From NCBI GenBank assembly GCA_965223025.1, contig CBDCVP010000022.1, positions 868,001 to 932,000 of the forward strand: 64,000 nt of DNA, written 5' to 3'. Position 1 is the stretch's first letter. Each line of letters begins with the position of its first letter. Of the stretch, positions 55,208 to 63,372 are shown one piece after another. The translations under genes and the position numbers were made by a program. The stretch is from JABDMH01 sp965223025. Lineage in GTDB: Bacteria; Bacteroidota; Bacteroidia; Chitinophagales; Saprospiraceae. Below the pieces are notes generated by a model. That model was not told the origin of the DNA. It made no database searches and saw only the letters and a program-made list of their open reading frames with translations.

Positions 55208-55238
55208 TTGATTTATACGTATGAAATATGTATATTTG
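55208..55238 (+). promoter_or_regulatory. Promoter of the PIN toxin cassette
   Basis: TTG (55208-55210), exactly 20 nt, then TATATTTG (55231-55238). ATACGTATGAAATATGTAT upstream and TACGTATA downstream of the -7 box are overlapping palindromes that could be antitoxin operators. Confidence 0.68.
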
Positions 55239-55253
55239 TACGTATAATGTATT

Positions 55254-55505
55254 ATGGATAGGAAACTAACTCTAAGTCTGGATAAGAAGGTGATTGAGAG
55301 GGCAAAGGAATTTGCTAAAAAACACCAGACAAGTCTATCAAGAATGGTCGAATCATATTTTGAATCATTGACAAGCGAGCAAGAAGATGATTTTGAGATA
55401 GAAGTGACTCCACTGGTTGACAGCCTTTGTGGAGTGTTAGAACTACCTGAAAATTTTGATTACAAGAAGCGAAGGACAGACTATCTATCTGAGAAGCACA
55501 AATGA
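55254..55505 (+). CDS. Antitoxin of a PIN-domain pair (ribbon-helix-helix-like)
   Basis: The 83-aa protein starts MDRKLTLSLDKKVIERAKEF followed by AKKHQTSLSRMVESYFESL, a ribbon-helix-helix DNA-binding pattern seen in DUF6364-type antitoxins. The C-terminal tail (LCGVLELPENFDYKKRRTDYL) would wrap around the toxin. The gene overlaps the toxin gene by 4 bp (ATGA) and follows a good promoter. Confidence 0.85.
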   Translation: MDRKLTLSLDKKVIERAKEFAKKHQTSLSRMVESYFESLTSEQEDDFEIEVTPLVDSLCGVLELPENFDYKKRRTDYLSEKHK

Positions 55506-55927
55506 ATCGTGCACTGATAGATACGAATGTGATTTTGGACTTGCTATCGAAGCGAGAACCATACTATGTAGAAGGGCGGCAAATCTTTTCACTAGCCGAT
55601 AGGAAGATGGTGAACCTTGTAATTTCATCAATGAGTCTTGTAAATGTTCATTATGTGTTGAACGAACGATTGAAGATGAGAGATGCGCGAACTATAGTCG
55701 GCAGATTCAAAGTTCTTGTGGATATCCATGAGCTAAATGACAAGATTATCGAACTTGCCCTAAATGATACAGACTTCGGAGATTTTGAGGACGGCTTACA
55801 ATATTATACCGCGCTTGAAGCTGAATGTGATTTCATTGTAACACGGAATTTGAAAGACTTTAAGAAATCATCACTACCTGTATTTAGCCCAAAGGAATAC
55901 TTGGCGAAAATTGATGCCGAGAGATAA
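55502..55927 (+). CDS. PIN-domain (VapC-like) toxin
   Basis: The 141-aa protein has the PIN acidic set: Asp7 in RALIDTNVILDLL, Glu54-region in NVHYVLNERLK, Asp97-region in LNDTDFGDFEDGLQYYTALE and Asp in CDFIVTRNLKDF. PIN toxins cut RNA in a Mg-dependent way. Translational overlap with the antitoxin ensures coupled synthesis. The cassette (874 bp) has perfectly matched cores GTTATCT and AGATAAC. Confidence 0.88.
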   Translation: MNRALIDTNVILDLLSKREPYYVEGRQIFSLADRKMVNLVISSMSLVNVHYVLNERLKMRDARTIVGRFKVLVDIHELNDKIIELALNDTDFGDFEDGLQYYTALEAECDFIVTRNLKDFKKSSLPVFSPKEYLAKIDAER

Positions 55928-56060
55928 CAGGGGCTAGGACACAATGCCGGCCTGAACAGTAGCGTTGTTGTTCAAACTTTATCTTATATTGAAAAAGGAC
56001 GTTGGAATAAGGACCGCATGAGGCCTGGCCGGCACTGCGCCTAGCCCCGGAGCGTTGAAC
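55922..56060 (+). other. attC site (139 bp) of the PIN cassette
   Basis: R'' AGATAAC (55922-55928) is the exact complement of the opening core GTTATCT at 55180. R' is GTTGAAC (56054-56060). AGGGGCTAGG pairs with CCTAGCCCC, and GCCGGCC with GGCCGGC. Confidence 0.88.
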
Positions 56061-56151
56061 AAACCCCCATGGATTCTGTATTAAATAGTTCGTTTCCATG
56101 AGCTGAATGGTTCCGTATTTGCAGATAGAAAGTTAGTCAAAGGATGCAGAT

Positions 56152-57010
56152 ATGAAATCAAGAGAATCGCTGATAGAAGACTATAGTTCTTACATGACTT
56201 TAAAGAATTATAGCGAGCAAACCATCTCAAGCTACCTTCGCACTGTACGCATGTTTTATGATTATCGCAAGGATAGCAAGATGCGTGGTAGAATCAGTCA
56301 GGAGCACGCAAAGCAGTACTTGTTGATGCGCATAAAGAGCGGCTGTTCGTGGAGCACAATCAACTGCGATTATTCATCGCTAAGAAAGTATTTTAAACAG
56401 ATACTGAATGTAAACTGGAGTGTAAGGAAGATCCCCAGACCACAGAAGGAGAGGGCAGCTACCGGAGATATTATCACAGAAAGAAGTGGTCAGATTGATA
56501 GAGCACGCACCCACCTATAAACACCAGATATTTCTGACCTTCATATACAGTACCGGACTTAGGTTAAGTGAGGCCTTGAATATTACGGTCAATGATATTG
56601 ATGGAGAACGATTACAGATAAGAGTGAATAAGGGCAAGGGGGCCAAGGACAGGGTAGTGCAAATACCACAATGTCTGCTATTATTGCTCAGGAGTTACTA
56701 CAGAAGGTTAAAACCCAAGAAGTTTCTATTTAATGGATTAAAGGAGGGTAGCCAATACTCAGCAAGAGCAGCCCAATGGAGTATTATACGAGCACGTAAG
56801 CTGGCGGGTATCAAGAAAACTGCGAGTATACATACGCTGCGAAATTGCTACGCCACCCATCACATCGAAAACGGCACAGATTTGGTGTTCTTACAGGAAC
56901 AGCTGGGCCACAAGCATTTGAAAACCACGGCTCGTTATGTGAAGTTATGCATGGAACGTTATCGCCGAATCGACCATCCCATTGTACATATGGACATAAG
57001 GTATCGATAG
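56152..57010 (+). pseudogene. Tyrosine recombinase, copy C (frameshifted)
   Basis: One extra G in GAGAGGGCAGC (near 56455) shifts the frame after residue 101. The catalytic half then continues in another frame to 57010. Otherwise the sequence matches copies A and B. Confidence 0.88.
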
Positions 57011-57996
57011 ATTCCTCGATAGGCGATCTGTTTGGTGCATATGGGGAGCAGTATATCGCAAAGTATCGTGCTGATTTACAGAAGGTAAAATTAATCCGGG
57101 CAATCCGGCTATGTAAAACTCCAGCACTGGGAGGCCACATGCTGATCTGTAAGCAGTGTGGAGAAACGAAATATATTTACCATTCGTGCGGACATAGTCA
57201 ATGTCCGTGTTGTCAGAGCATAAAAAGACTCCAGTGGCAGGATAAAGTCTCAGCGAAGATGTTGGAGGTGCCCTATGTACACGCGACCTTCACCTTGCCG
57301 CACGACTTAAACCCCCTTGCCAAACGCTATCCGCGCCACCTATATGGTTTACTTATGAGGAGTGCTTGGTCGACCATAAAAAAGCTAAGTGCTGATCAGG
57401 CCAACCTTGGAGGATTGCCAGGCATGATAGCCGTGCTGCACACATTTGGTTCTGATCTTAAGTATCACGTACATGTACATACCTTGATTACTTTTGGAGG
57501 ACTGAGCAAAGGTGGATCCTGGGTGTGGCCAAAACGAAAAAAGAAGCTAGCTCCCTTCCGGTCTATGTGCGCTTTATTTAAAGAGATATTCTTAAGCCAT
57601 CTGTCTAGAATGCTTGGAAAAGGAGTGATAACGGCAGACCAGCAGACACATGATGCCATCGAGAGTGCCAAGCAAAAAAGATGGGTGGTCAACAATCAGT
57701 ATCCTACTGCAAATACCCAACTGATAGAAAATTACCTATCACGATATATAAACAGGGTTGCTATCAGCAAAAACCGATTTTCCTACCTGGCTAGCCAGCG
57801 AAAAGTAGCCATCTTATACAATGATTACCGAAAACAGCAGACCAACGAAGCACCCCCCAAAGCCATAAAGCACCTATCACCTTTGGTGGCCATGGATCAA
57901 ATATTGCAGCATGTGCTGCCACCCTATTTTCAAAAGGCCAGATACTATGGACTGCATGCGCCAGTCACCTTTAAGGCCATAAAACATAACATACCA

Positions 57997-59156
57997 CTAA
58001 GTACATGACATAACACAAAAAGACCATATATTGTGATTTCAAAATCAATTAGTTAACCTAATTTCACAAATATGGTCTCGAAAGTGCAAGATAGCAGATT
58101 TTTTAAAGTTTTCCTACTACATTTTAAAGGGATGGACAAGCGACGTGTTCAATTTCTCTACCTTTTAGTACGTGCAATTAGTAGTGTAGGTACGATAAAC
58201 CTTGTCAAAGTTGCCATAGCAATTCAGAATGATGTAAGTCGATCCAGCAATTACCGTAGAATTCAGCGATTTATTGCCGGAGTATCGGTCAATTTCGATG
58301 AGCTTATTCCGTTTATCATACGATTGGCAGGAGTACAGGATCCATACACGTTATTACTGGATAGGACTAATTGGCAGTTGGTCGAGCAGATATTAATTTT
58401 TTGGTGTTGAGTGTGAAGGGAAAGAGTTGGTCTGTGCCAATATTATGGACACTGCTACCAAAGAAGGGAAGTAGCAATTGTGAGGAGCGGATCGCCCTGA
58501 TGGATAGGCTGATAAGGATCATAGGGCACGGGAAAATACATAGTCTTATCGCCGACAGGGAGTTTGTTGGTCAGAAATGGATTAGATATCTTAATGAGCA
58601 CGGAATCCCTTATGACATAAGGATCAGAGAGAACATGAAGGTGTTTTATCGGGGAACAGAAAGACGTGTATCAACACTTTTTTCCAGACTCCAAATTGGT
58701 AAAGTAAGAACAATCAAAAAACCTGTCATTCTCAAAGGTGAGCAAGTGTTCCTACAAGGAAAAAAGATCACAAATACAAAGAATCACAGGGAAGAATATT
58801 TAATTGTCATCTCCTATGACGATCCAGAACATAGTTTGTGCAGATATGGCGAACGATGGTATATAGAAAACATGTTCAAAGATCTAAAATCCAATGGATT
58901 TAATTTGGAATGCACTCACGTTACCAAGACTGACCGTCTGGAAACACTAATGTTAGTCTTGGCAATAGCGTACACATGGATGATAAGAATTGGCAAATTC
59001 ATTCATGAAAAACACCCTCAAAGAATACAAATTAAAAAACATGGTAGGAGATCTAAAAGCATTTTCCGGCTCGGATTAGATGAATTTATGAACACTATTT
59101 TCTTATGCAACTTAGTAAGAATGAGAACATATATTAATTTTTTGTCATGTACTTAG
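57997..59156 (+). mobile_element. IS4-family insertion sequence, copy 2 (1160 bp)
   Basis: It has the same ends as copy 1 (CTAAGTACATGACA) with a 9-bp target duplication AACATACCA (57988-57996 and 59157-59165). One base is missing relative to copy 1 near 58378. Confidence 0.93.
58072..59156 (+). pseudogene. IS4-family transposase, copy 2 (frameshifted)
   Basis: A missing T in CAGTTGGTCGAG (copy 1 has CAGTTTGGTCGAG) shifts the frame just after the first catalytic Asp (LLLDRTNWQ). The rest of the DDE domain is intact in another frame. Mobility would need the intact copy 1. Confidence 0.88.
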
Positions 59157-59502
59157 AACATACCATCAGCCTTAAAAAGAAACAATCAGACGATCAGAAC
59201 CCTATTCCAAATATTGCACCATCTACTGCAGATCAAGCCATATCAATGTGAGGTATGCTGTGGAAAAGACTTTTTGATCGTGGATATCATGCCCGATCAA
59301 AACTGGATACAGACCTACATCACTTTACCGCGAAACAAATCATCACCGAATGCGACCTATGGCATACCATAATACAGATGTGACGTGCTCCCGAGGTGGG
59401 AGAGGTATATCCCCTTCCTATGATTTTAGCCACTCATTGACCGGATTACAGAGTCACGGGAGCAAAACACAATCGATCTTGCGAATACAGGCAAACCCAA
59501 TC

Positions 59503-59848
59503 TCAATATCCTACTTACATAGTGCCCCAATTTTCATATCTTAGCCACACAGATATCTATGCGTTGCCCTATTGCAGGGCTTCGTTCAACTGAAATGTCT
59601 GCGTCCATATGACATATCAGGGATGAAGCCGAGCTTGTAGACTTTGAGTGATAGACGCAGACATTCCTTTGAGTTTCAATATCCTACTTACATAGTGCCC
59701 CAATTGTCATATCTTAGCCACACAGGCATCTATGCGTTGCCCTATTGCAGGGCTTCGTTCAACTGAAATGTCTGCGTCCATATGACATATCAGGGATGAA
59801 GCCGAGCTTGTAGACTTTGAGTGATAGACGCAGACATTCCTTTGAGTT
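59503..59848 (+). repeat. Tandem duplication of a 173-bp cassette end
   Basis: Units 59503-59675 and 59676-59848 are near-identical and each ends with the attC hairpin of the recombinase/HUH cassette and GAGTT. The second unit, bounded by GTT at 59673 and 59846, has exactly the form of a gene-less 173-bp cassette. Confidence 0.85.
59584..59679 (+). other. attC site (96 bp) of recombinase/HUH cassette C
   Basis: R'' is GTTCAAC (59584-59590) and R' is GTTTCAA (59673-59679). The arms AATGTCTGCGTC/GACGCAGACATT are as in copy A, with one base lost in the loop. Confidence 0.85.
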
Positions 59849-59852
59849 ACAT
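59757..59852 (+). other. attC site (96 bp) of the 173-bp mini-cassette
   Basis: R'' is GTTCAAC (59757-59763) and R' is GTTACAT (59846-59852). The body duplicates the preceding attC. Confidence 0.85.
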
Positions 59853-59952
59853 GCAAGCAGAGGATTGAAAACGAGAAAAAATTTAAAAGTGAACGGATTA
59901 AGAATAATTAAGCAACAGTTCGGAAATTCCGGAGTGTTCGAAAATCCAGTTG

Positions 59953-60924
59953 ATGAGTGAAATAGTCATATATCAAGATTCTAATAATCATATTGAGTTA
60001 AATGTTCAATTTGAAGGGGAAACCGTATGGTTAACTCAGAAACAAATGTCAGAACTATTTGATACTACTCCTCAGAACATAACGATGCACCTAAAATCAG
60101 TGTTCTCAGAGGGTGAATTAGATGAAAGTTCAACTTGTAAGGATTTCTTACAAGTTCGTAAAGAAGGAAATAGAAATGTCAAGAGGAACCAAAGACACTA
60201 CAATCTGGATGCAATCATATCTGTAGGATATAGGGTCAAATCGCAAAGAGCAACGCAATTTAGGATATGGGCAACCTCTAAGCTAAGTGAACTTTTGGTT
60301 CAAGGCTATGTCGTAAATCAACAACGTCTTGAACAAAAGGAACAAGAAGTAAAAGTTCTAAAATCAGGGATCCAAATACTAGGAAGAGCCATAGAGCAAA
60401 AGGCTGAAGAAGAAGGGTATGCCTGGTTAGAAACATTCGCCAAGGGACTAGGTCTATTAGATGACTATGATCATGAATCATTAGATAAATCGGGAATCAG
60501 TAAGAATAAGACTAAATATCCTGGTCTAAAGGATTATTACAACATGGTAGAGGCCATGAAAGCAGAATTTGATTCCGATGTTTTTGGGAAAGAGAAGGAT
60601 GAAAGCTTTCAAAGTTCCGTCACTCAGATATCGAAAGGTATGGGTGATGATGACTTTTATCCTACGATAGAAGAGAAAGCCGCTATGCTTCTATATCTCA
60701 TAACAAAGAATCACTCATTTGTAGATGGAAATAAGAGAATAGCCGCTGCTTGCTTCCTATTATTCCTTGAAAACAACAACTTACTGTATACAGAAGATGA
60801 CTCACCAATCATAAGTAATGAAGCATTAGCAGCATTGACTCTTTATATAGCAAGCAGTAAACCAGAAGAAATGGAGATTGTAAAAAGGCTCATCATCAGT
60901 GTACTCAATCGAAATCAACAATGA
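59953..60924 (+). CDS. RhuM-Fic fusion protein
   Basis: The ATG at 59953 is preferred over the in-frame TTG one codon earlier. Residues 1-120 form a RhuM-type domain (YQDSNNHIELNVQFEGETVW, LTQKQMSELFDTT, NLDAIISVGYRVKSQRATQF). A coiled-coil linker follows (QQRLEQKEQEVKVLKSG). The C-terminal Fic/Doc domain has HSFVDGNKRIAAACF (about residues 254-268), the HxFxDGNKR core that transfers AMP or phosphate to targets. It is alone in a 1191-bp cassette (cores GTTACAT and ATGTAAC) without an obvious antitoxin. A toxin or regulator role is inferred. Confidence 0.87.
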   Translation: MSEIVIYQDSNNHIELNVQFEGETVWLTQKQMSELFDTTPQNITMHLKSVFSEGELDESSTCKDFLQVRKEGNRNVKRNQRHYNLDAIISVGYRVKSQRATQFRIWATSKLSELLVQGYVVNQQRLEQKEQEVKVLKSGIQILGRAIEQKAEEEGYAWLETFAKGLGLLDDYDHESLDKSGISKNKTKYPGLKDYYNMVEAMKAEFDSDVFGKEKDESFQSSVTQISKGMGDDDFYPTIEEKAAMLLYLITKNHSFVDGNKRIAAACFLLFLENNNLLYTEDDSPIISNEALAALTLYIASSKPEEMEIVKRLIISVLNRNQQ

Positions 60925-60980
60925 TAAAATCTACTTGGGAACGACAGAATAAAAAGGAGAATCGTGGATACAATGCCAGC

Positions 60981-61043
60981 ATGTAACACTATATATCACT
61001 CCATACCCTAACGGGATACGGAGGATATAATTATCCGTTCTGT
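60981..61043 (+). other. attC site (63 bp) of the RhuM-Fic cassette
   Basis: R'' ATGTAAC (60981-60987) is the exact complement of the opening core GTTACAT at 59846. R' is GTTCTGT (61037-61043). TATATATC and CTCCATACCC pair with GGGATACGGAG and GATATAA; the loop is only about 4 nt, so this is the most compact site of the array. Confidence 0.85.
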
Positions 61044-61062
61044 GGAATAAATCAAACAAGAC

Positions 61063-61093
61063 TTGCACATAAGGAGCAAAAATGCTACCTTTG
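61063..61093 (+). promoter_or_regulatory. Promoter of the HicAB cassette
   Basis: TTG (61063-61065), exactly 20 nt, then TACCTTTG (61086-61093). The ATG of hicA follows after 4 nt, so the message is probably leaderless. Confidence 0.68.
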
Positions 61094-61097
61094 AAGT

Positions 61098-61283
61098 ATG
61101 ACAGCCAAAGAGGTCGAAAAACTAGTGAAGGGAAATGGATGGTACTTTGTCAGGCAAACGGGTAGTCATCGAATATATAAACATGATGAATTGAACGGAA
61201 TTGTTGTAATACCATTCCATGGAAAACGCGATCTTACTAAAGGTACTCTAAACTCAATTTTAAAGCAAGCAAAATTGAAATAA
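61098..61283 (+). CDS. hicA: HicA toxin
   Basis: The 61-aa protein shows the HicA double-stranded-RNA-binding-like fold: KEVEKLVKGNGWYFVRQTGSHRIYKH with the conserved Gly-Ser-His (His about 24), then IVVIPFHGKRDLTKGTLNSILKQAK. HicA blocks translation by mRNA cleavage. It is followed after 2 bp by hicB. Confidence 0.92.
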   Translation: MTAKEVEKLVKGNGWYFVRQTGSHRIYKHDELNGIVVIPFHGKRDLTKGTLNSILKQAKLK

Positions 61284-61285
61284 AC

Positions 61286-61681
61286 ATGAAGTTATTGAAC
61301 GCGGTAATAGAAAGAGGTGAGGACAGCTTTTATGCATATATTGAAGGATTGGATGGATGTGTAGCTGGTGGTTCAACTTATTCGGAAGTTAAACAAAATC
61401 TTGAAGAAATGATAAACCTATTTCTCATAGAAGATGAACGCCTACGAGAAACATATGTTGATGGATATGAACTTAAATTTGAAGTCAGTCTTGAGTCTGT
61501 TTTTGAATTACTCCCGGAAATAAACGTAAGTCAATTAGCTAAACTCGGTAAACTAAATCCAGGCCTATTAAGGCAATACGTTTCTGGAAGTAAAAAGGCT
61601 TCGGAAAAACAGGCTCAACGTGTAATGGAAGCAATTGACAAACTAGCGAACAAACTGAATTCAATAGCACTAACAGCATAA
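61286..61681 (+). CDS. hicB: HicB antitoxin
   Basis: The 131-aa protein has the N-terminal partial RNase-H-like HicB fold (VIERGEDSFYAYIEGLDGCVAGGSTYSEVKQNLEE) and a C-terminal helix-turn-helix (NVSQLAKLGKLNPGLLRQYVSGSKKASEKQAQRV) for autoregulation. It pairs with HicA. The cassette is 717 bp with perfectly matched cores GTTCTGT and ACAGAAC. Confidence 0.92.
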   Translation: MKLLNAVIERGEDSFYAYIEGLDGCVAGGSTYSEVKQNLEEMINLFLIEDERLRETYVDGYELKFEVSLESVFELLPEINVSQLAKLGKLNPGLLRQYVSGSKKASEKQAQRVMEAIDKLANKLNSIALTA

Positions 61682-61693
61682 AAAGGGAACTCC

Positions 61694-61760
61694 ACAGAAC
61701 AATGTACATGAGATCATGCCTGCTATCGCGACGGCACGCTCCATGTACCAACCGTTGAAC
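61694..61760 (+). other. attC site (67 bp) of the HicAB cassette
   Basis: R'' ACAGAAC (61694-61700) is the exact complement of the opening core GTTCTGT at 61037. R' is GTTGAAC (61754-61760). GTACATG pairs with CATGTAC; the loop has GCTATCGC. Confidence 0.9.
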
Positions 61761-62554
61761 AAACCCCCATGGATTCTGTATTAAATAGTTCGTTTCCATG
61801 AGCTGAATGGTTCCGTATTTGCAGATAGGAAGTTAGTCAAAGGATGCAGATATGAAATCAAGAGAATCGCTGATAGAAGACTATGGTTCTTACATGACTT
61901 TAAAGAATTATAGCGAGCAAACCATCTCAAGCTACCTTCGCACTGTACGCATGTTTTATGATTATCGCAAGGAGAGCAAGATGCGTGGTAGAATCAGTCA
62001 GGAGCACGCAAAGCAGTACTTGTTGATGCGCATAAAGAGCGGATGTTCGTGGAGCACAATCAACTGCGATTATTCATCGCTAAGAAAGTATTTTAAACAG
62101 ATACTGAATGTAAACTGGAGTGTAAGGAAGATCCCCAGACCACAGAAGGAGAGGCAGCTACCGGAGATATTATCACAGAAAGAAGTGGTCAGATTGATAG
62201 AGCACGCACCCACCTATAAACACCAGATATTTCTGACCTTCATATACAGTACCGGACTTAGGTTAAGTGAGGCCTTGAATATTACGGTCAATGATATTGA
62301 TGGAGAACGATTACAAATAAGAGTGAATAAGGGCAAGGGGGCCAAGGACAGGGTAGTGCAAATACCACAATGTCTGCTATTATTGCTCAGGAGCTACTAC
62401 AGAAGGTTAAAACCCAAGAAGTTTCTATTTAATGGATTAAAGGAGGGTAGCCAATACTCAGAAAGAGCAGCCCAATGGAGTATTATACGAGCACGTAAGC
62501 TGGCGGGTATCAAGAAAACTGCGAGTATACATACGCTGCGAAATTGCTACGCCA
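61755..62554 (+). mobile_element. Recombinase/HUH-transposase cassette, copy D (truncated by IS21-type element)
   Basis: Sequence matches the other copies from GTTGAAC to position 62554 in the recombinase gene, where an IS21-type element begins. The HUH gene and the attC of this copy are not in the window. Confidence 0.8.
61852..62554 (+). pseudogene. Tyrosine recombinase, copy D (interrupted)
   Basis: The gene is intact through HTLRNCYA (His227 and Arg230 present) and is then broken before His253 and Tyr262. One residue differs from copy A near the break (SER for SAR). The protein cannot be active. Confidence 0.9.
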
Positions 62555-63372
62555 TGTGGGTTGCCACCGAAAAGTGTACCACTCTGTCACCGAAAAGTGT
62601 ACCAGTAAGCACGAGTAAAAATAGAAAAAAGGGATTCATATTGGTGTTTTATTAGATGGAATTGAGTTTTTTAGATTCCTTTACTCTGAAGGATTTTCCG
62701 TTCATATTAATAAGAACTGCTTTGTGAGTGAGTCGATCAACCATTGCAGCTGTGAGAACTTGGTCTGTGAAGATTTCAGACCATCGGTCAAAGCCTAAGT
62801 TAGTGGTGATAATGATGGACTTTAGTCCAGCCCTTAAGCTGAGATGTGTGAATAGGATTTCAGCAGCATCTTTGTCGTAAGAGACGTAACCAAATTCATC
62901 GCAGATCACCAGATCGTATTTTTCGAATCTGGATTCTAATACTCTGAGAGATTTTTGGGACCTAGATTCTTTAATCTGGGTAATCAGTCTGGTGACTGTT
63001 GTAAATAGTACAGAGTAATCATTTTGACAAGCTTGAATGGCCAGACTAATTGCCATATGTGTTTTGCCAGTACCGGGATTACCTGCAAGTATTAGATTGC
63101 GTCCTTGTTTGATAAAATCTAGTCTAGCCAGATCGTCAATTTTGGCCTGTGCATCATCGGGCAGTTCAGATACGATGATATCAGCTAAGAATTTCTTGTA
63201 GGGAAAGTTGGCCCTTGAGATACGCTGTTTTATTCTTCTAGCAGCTCTTTGCTCATATTCTACTTTCATTAGATCGAGCAAATAATGTTCGAAAGGTTGT
63301 CGATTCGAAGCTGATTGTTTGGCCATATGTTCGTACTCGTTACGAAAGGCTGGTAATCTAAGTTGTTTAGAA
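62555..63372 (-). mobile_element. Second IS21-type element, left part, cut by IS66
   Basis: It begins TGTGGGTTGCC at 62555 and carries two copies of CACCGAAAAGTGTACCA (62566 and 62590), the repeated end sites expected for IS21. It contains most of istB. The IS66 end at 63373 interrupts it, so istA lies beyond or is lost. Confidence 0.8.
62652..63371 (-). CDS. istB: IstB ATPase, N-terminus cut off by IS66
   Basis: An ATG at 63326 gives 224 aa, but the frame continues upstream as SKQLRLPAFRNEYEHMAKQ, the normal IstB N-terminal helix, up to the IS66 boundary at 63372. The true start has therefore been removed. Walker A is NLILAGNPGTGKTHMA and Walker B is YDLVICDEFGY. It differs strongly from the IstB at 38461, so this is another IS21 subgroup. 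Confidence 0.85.
   Translation of the reverse strand, partial: SKQLRLPAFRNEYEHMAKQSASNRQPFEHYLLDLMKVEYEQRAARRIKQRISRANFPYKKFLADIIVSELPDDAQAKIDDLARLDFIKQGRNLILAGNPGTGKTHMAISLAIQACQNDYSVLFTTVTRLITQIKESRSQKSLRVLESRFEKYDLVICDEFGYVSYDKDAAEILFTHLSLRAGLKSIIITTNLGFDRWSEIFTDQVLTAAMVDRLTHKAVLINMNGKSFRVKESKKLNSI

Larger units (their letters stand above)
56947..59372 (+). pseudogene. tnpA: IS91-type HUH transposase, copy C (interrupted by IS4)
   Basis: The gene matches copy A up to FKAIKHNIP, where IS4 is inserted after AACATACCA. The remaining about 70 codons resume at 59157 and end at TAA 59370-59372. The HUH and tyrosine motifs lie in the first part. Confidence 0.88.
56055..59673 (+). mobile_element. 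Recombinase/HUH-transposase cassette, copy C (damaged)
   Basis: Without the IS4 copy and its duplication it is 2450 bp, as in A and B. The recombinase gene has a 1-bp insertion and the transposase gene is cut by IS4. It opens at GTTGAAC (56054) and its attC R'' is GTTCAAC. The left end differs from A and B at several positions shared with copy D (for example CCATGGATTC). Confidence 0.8.
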
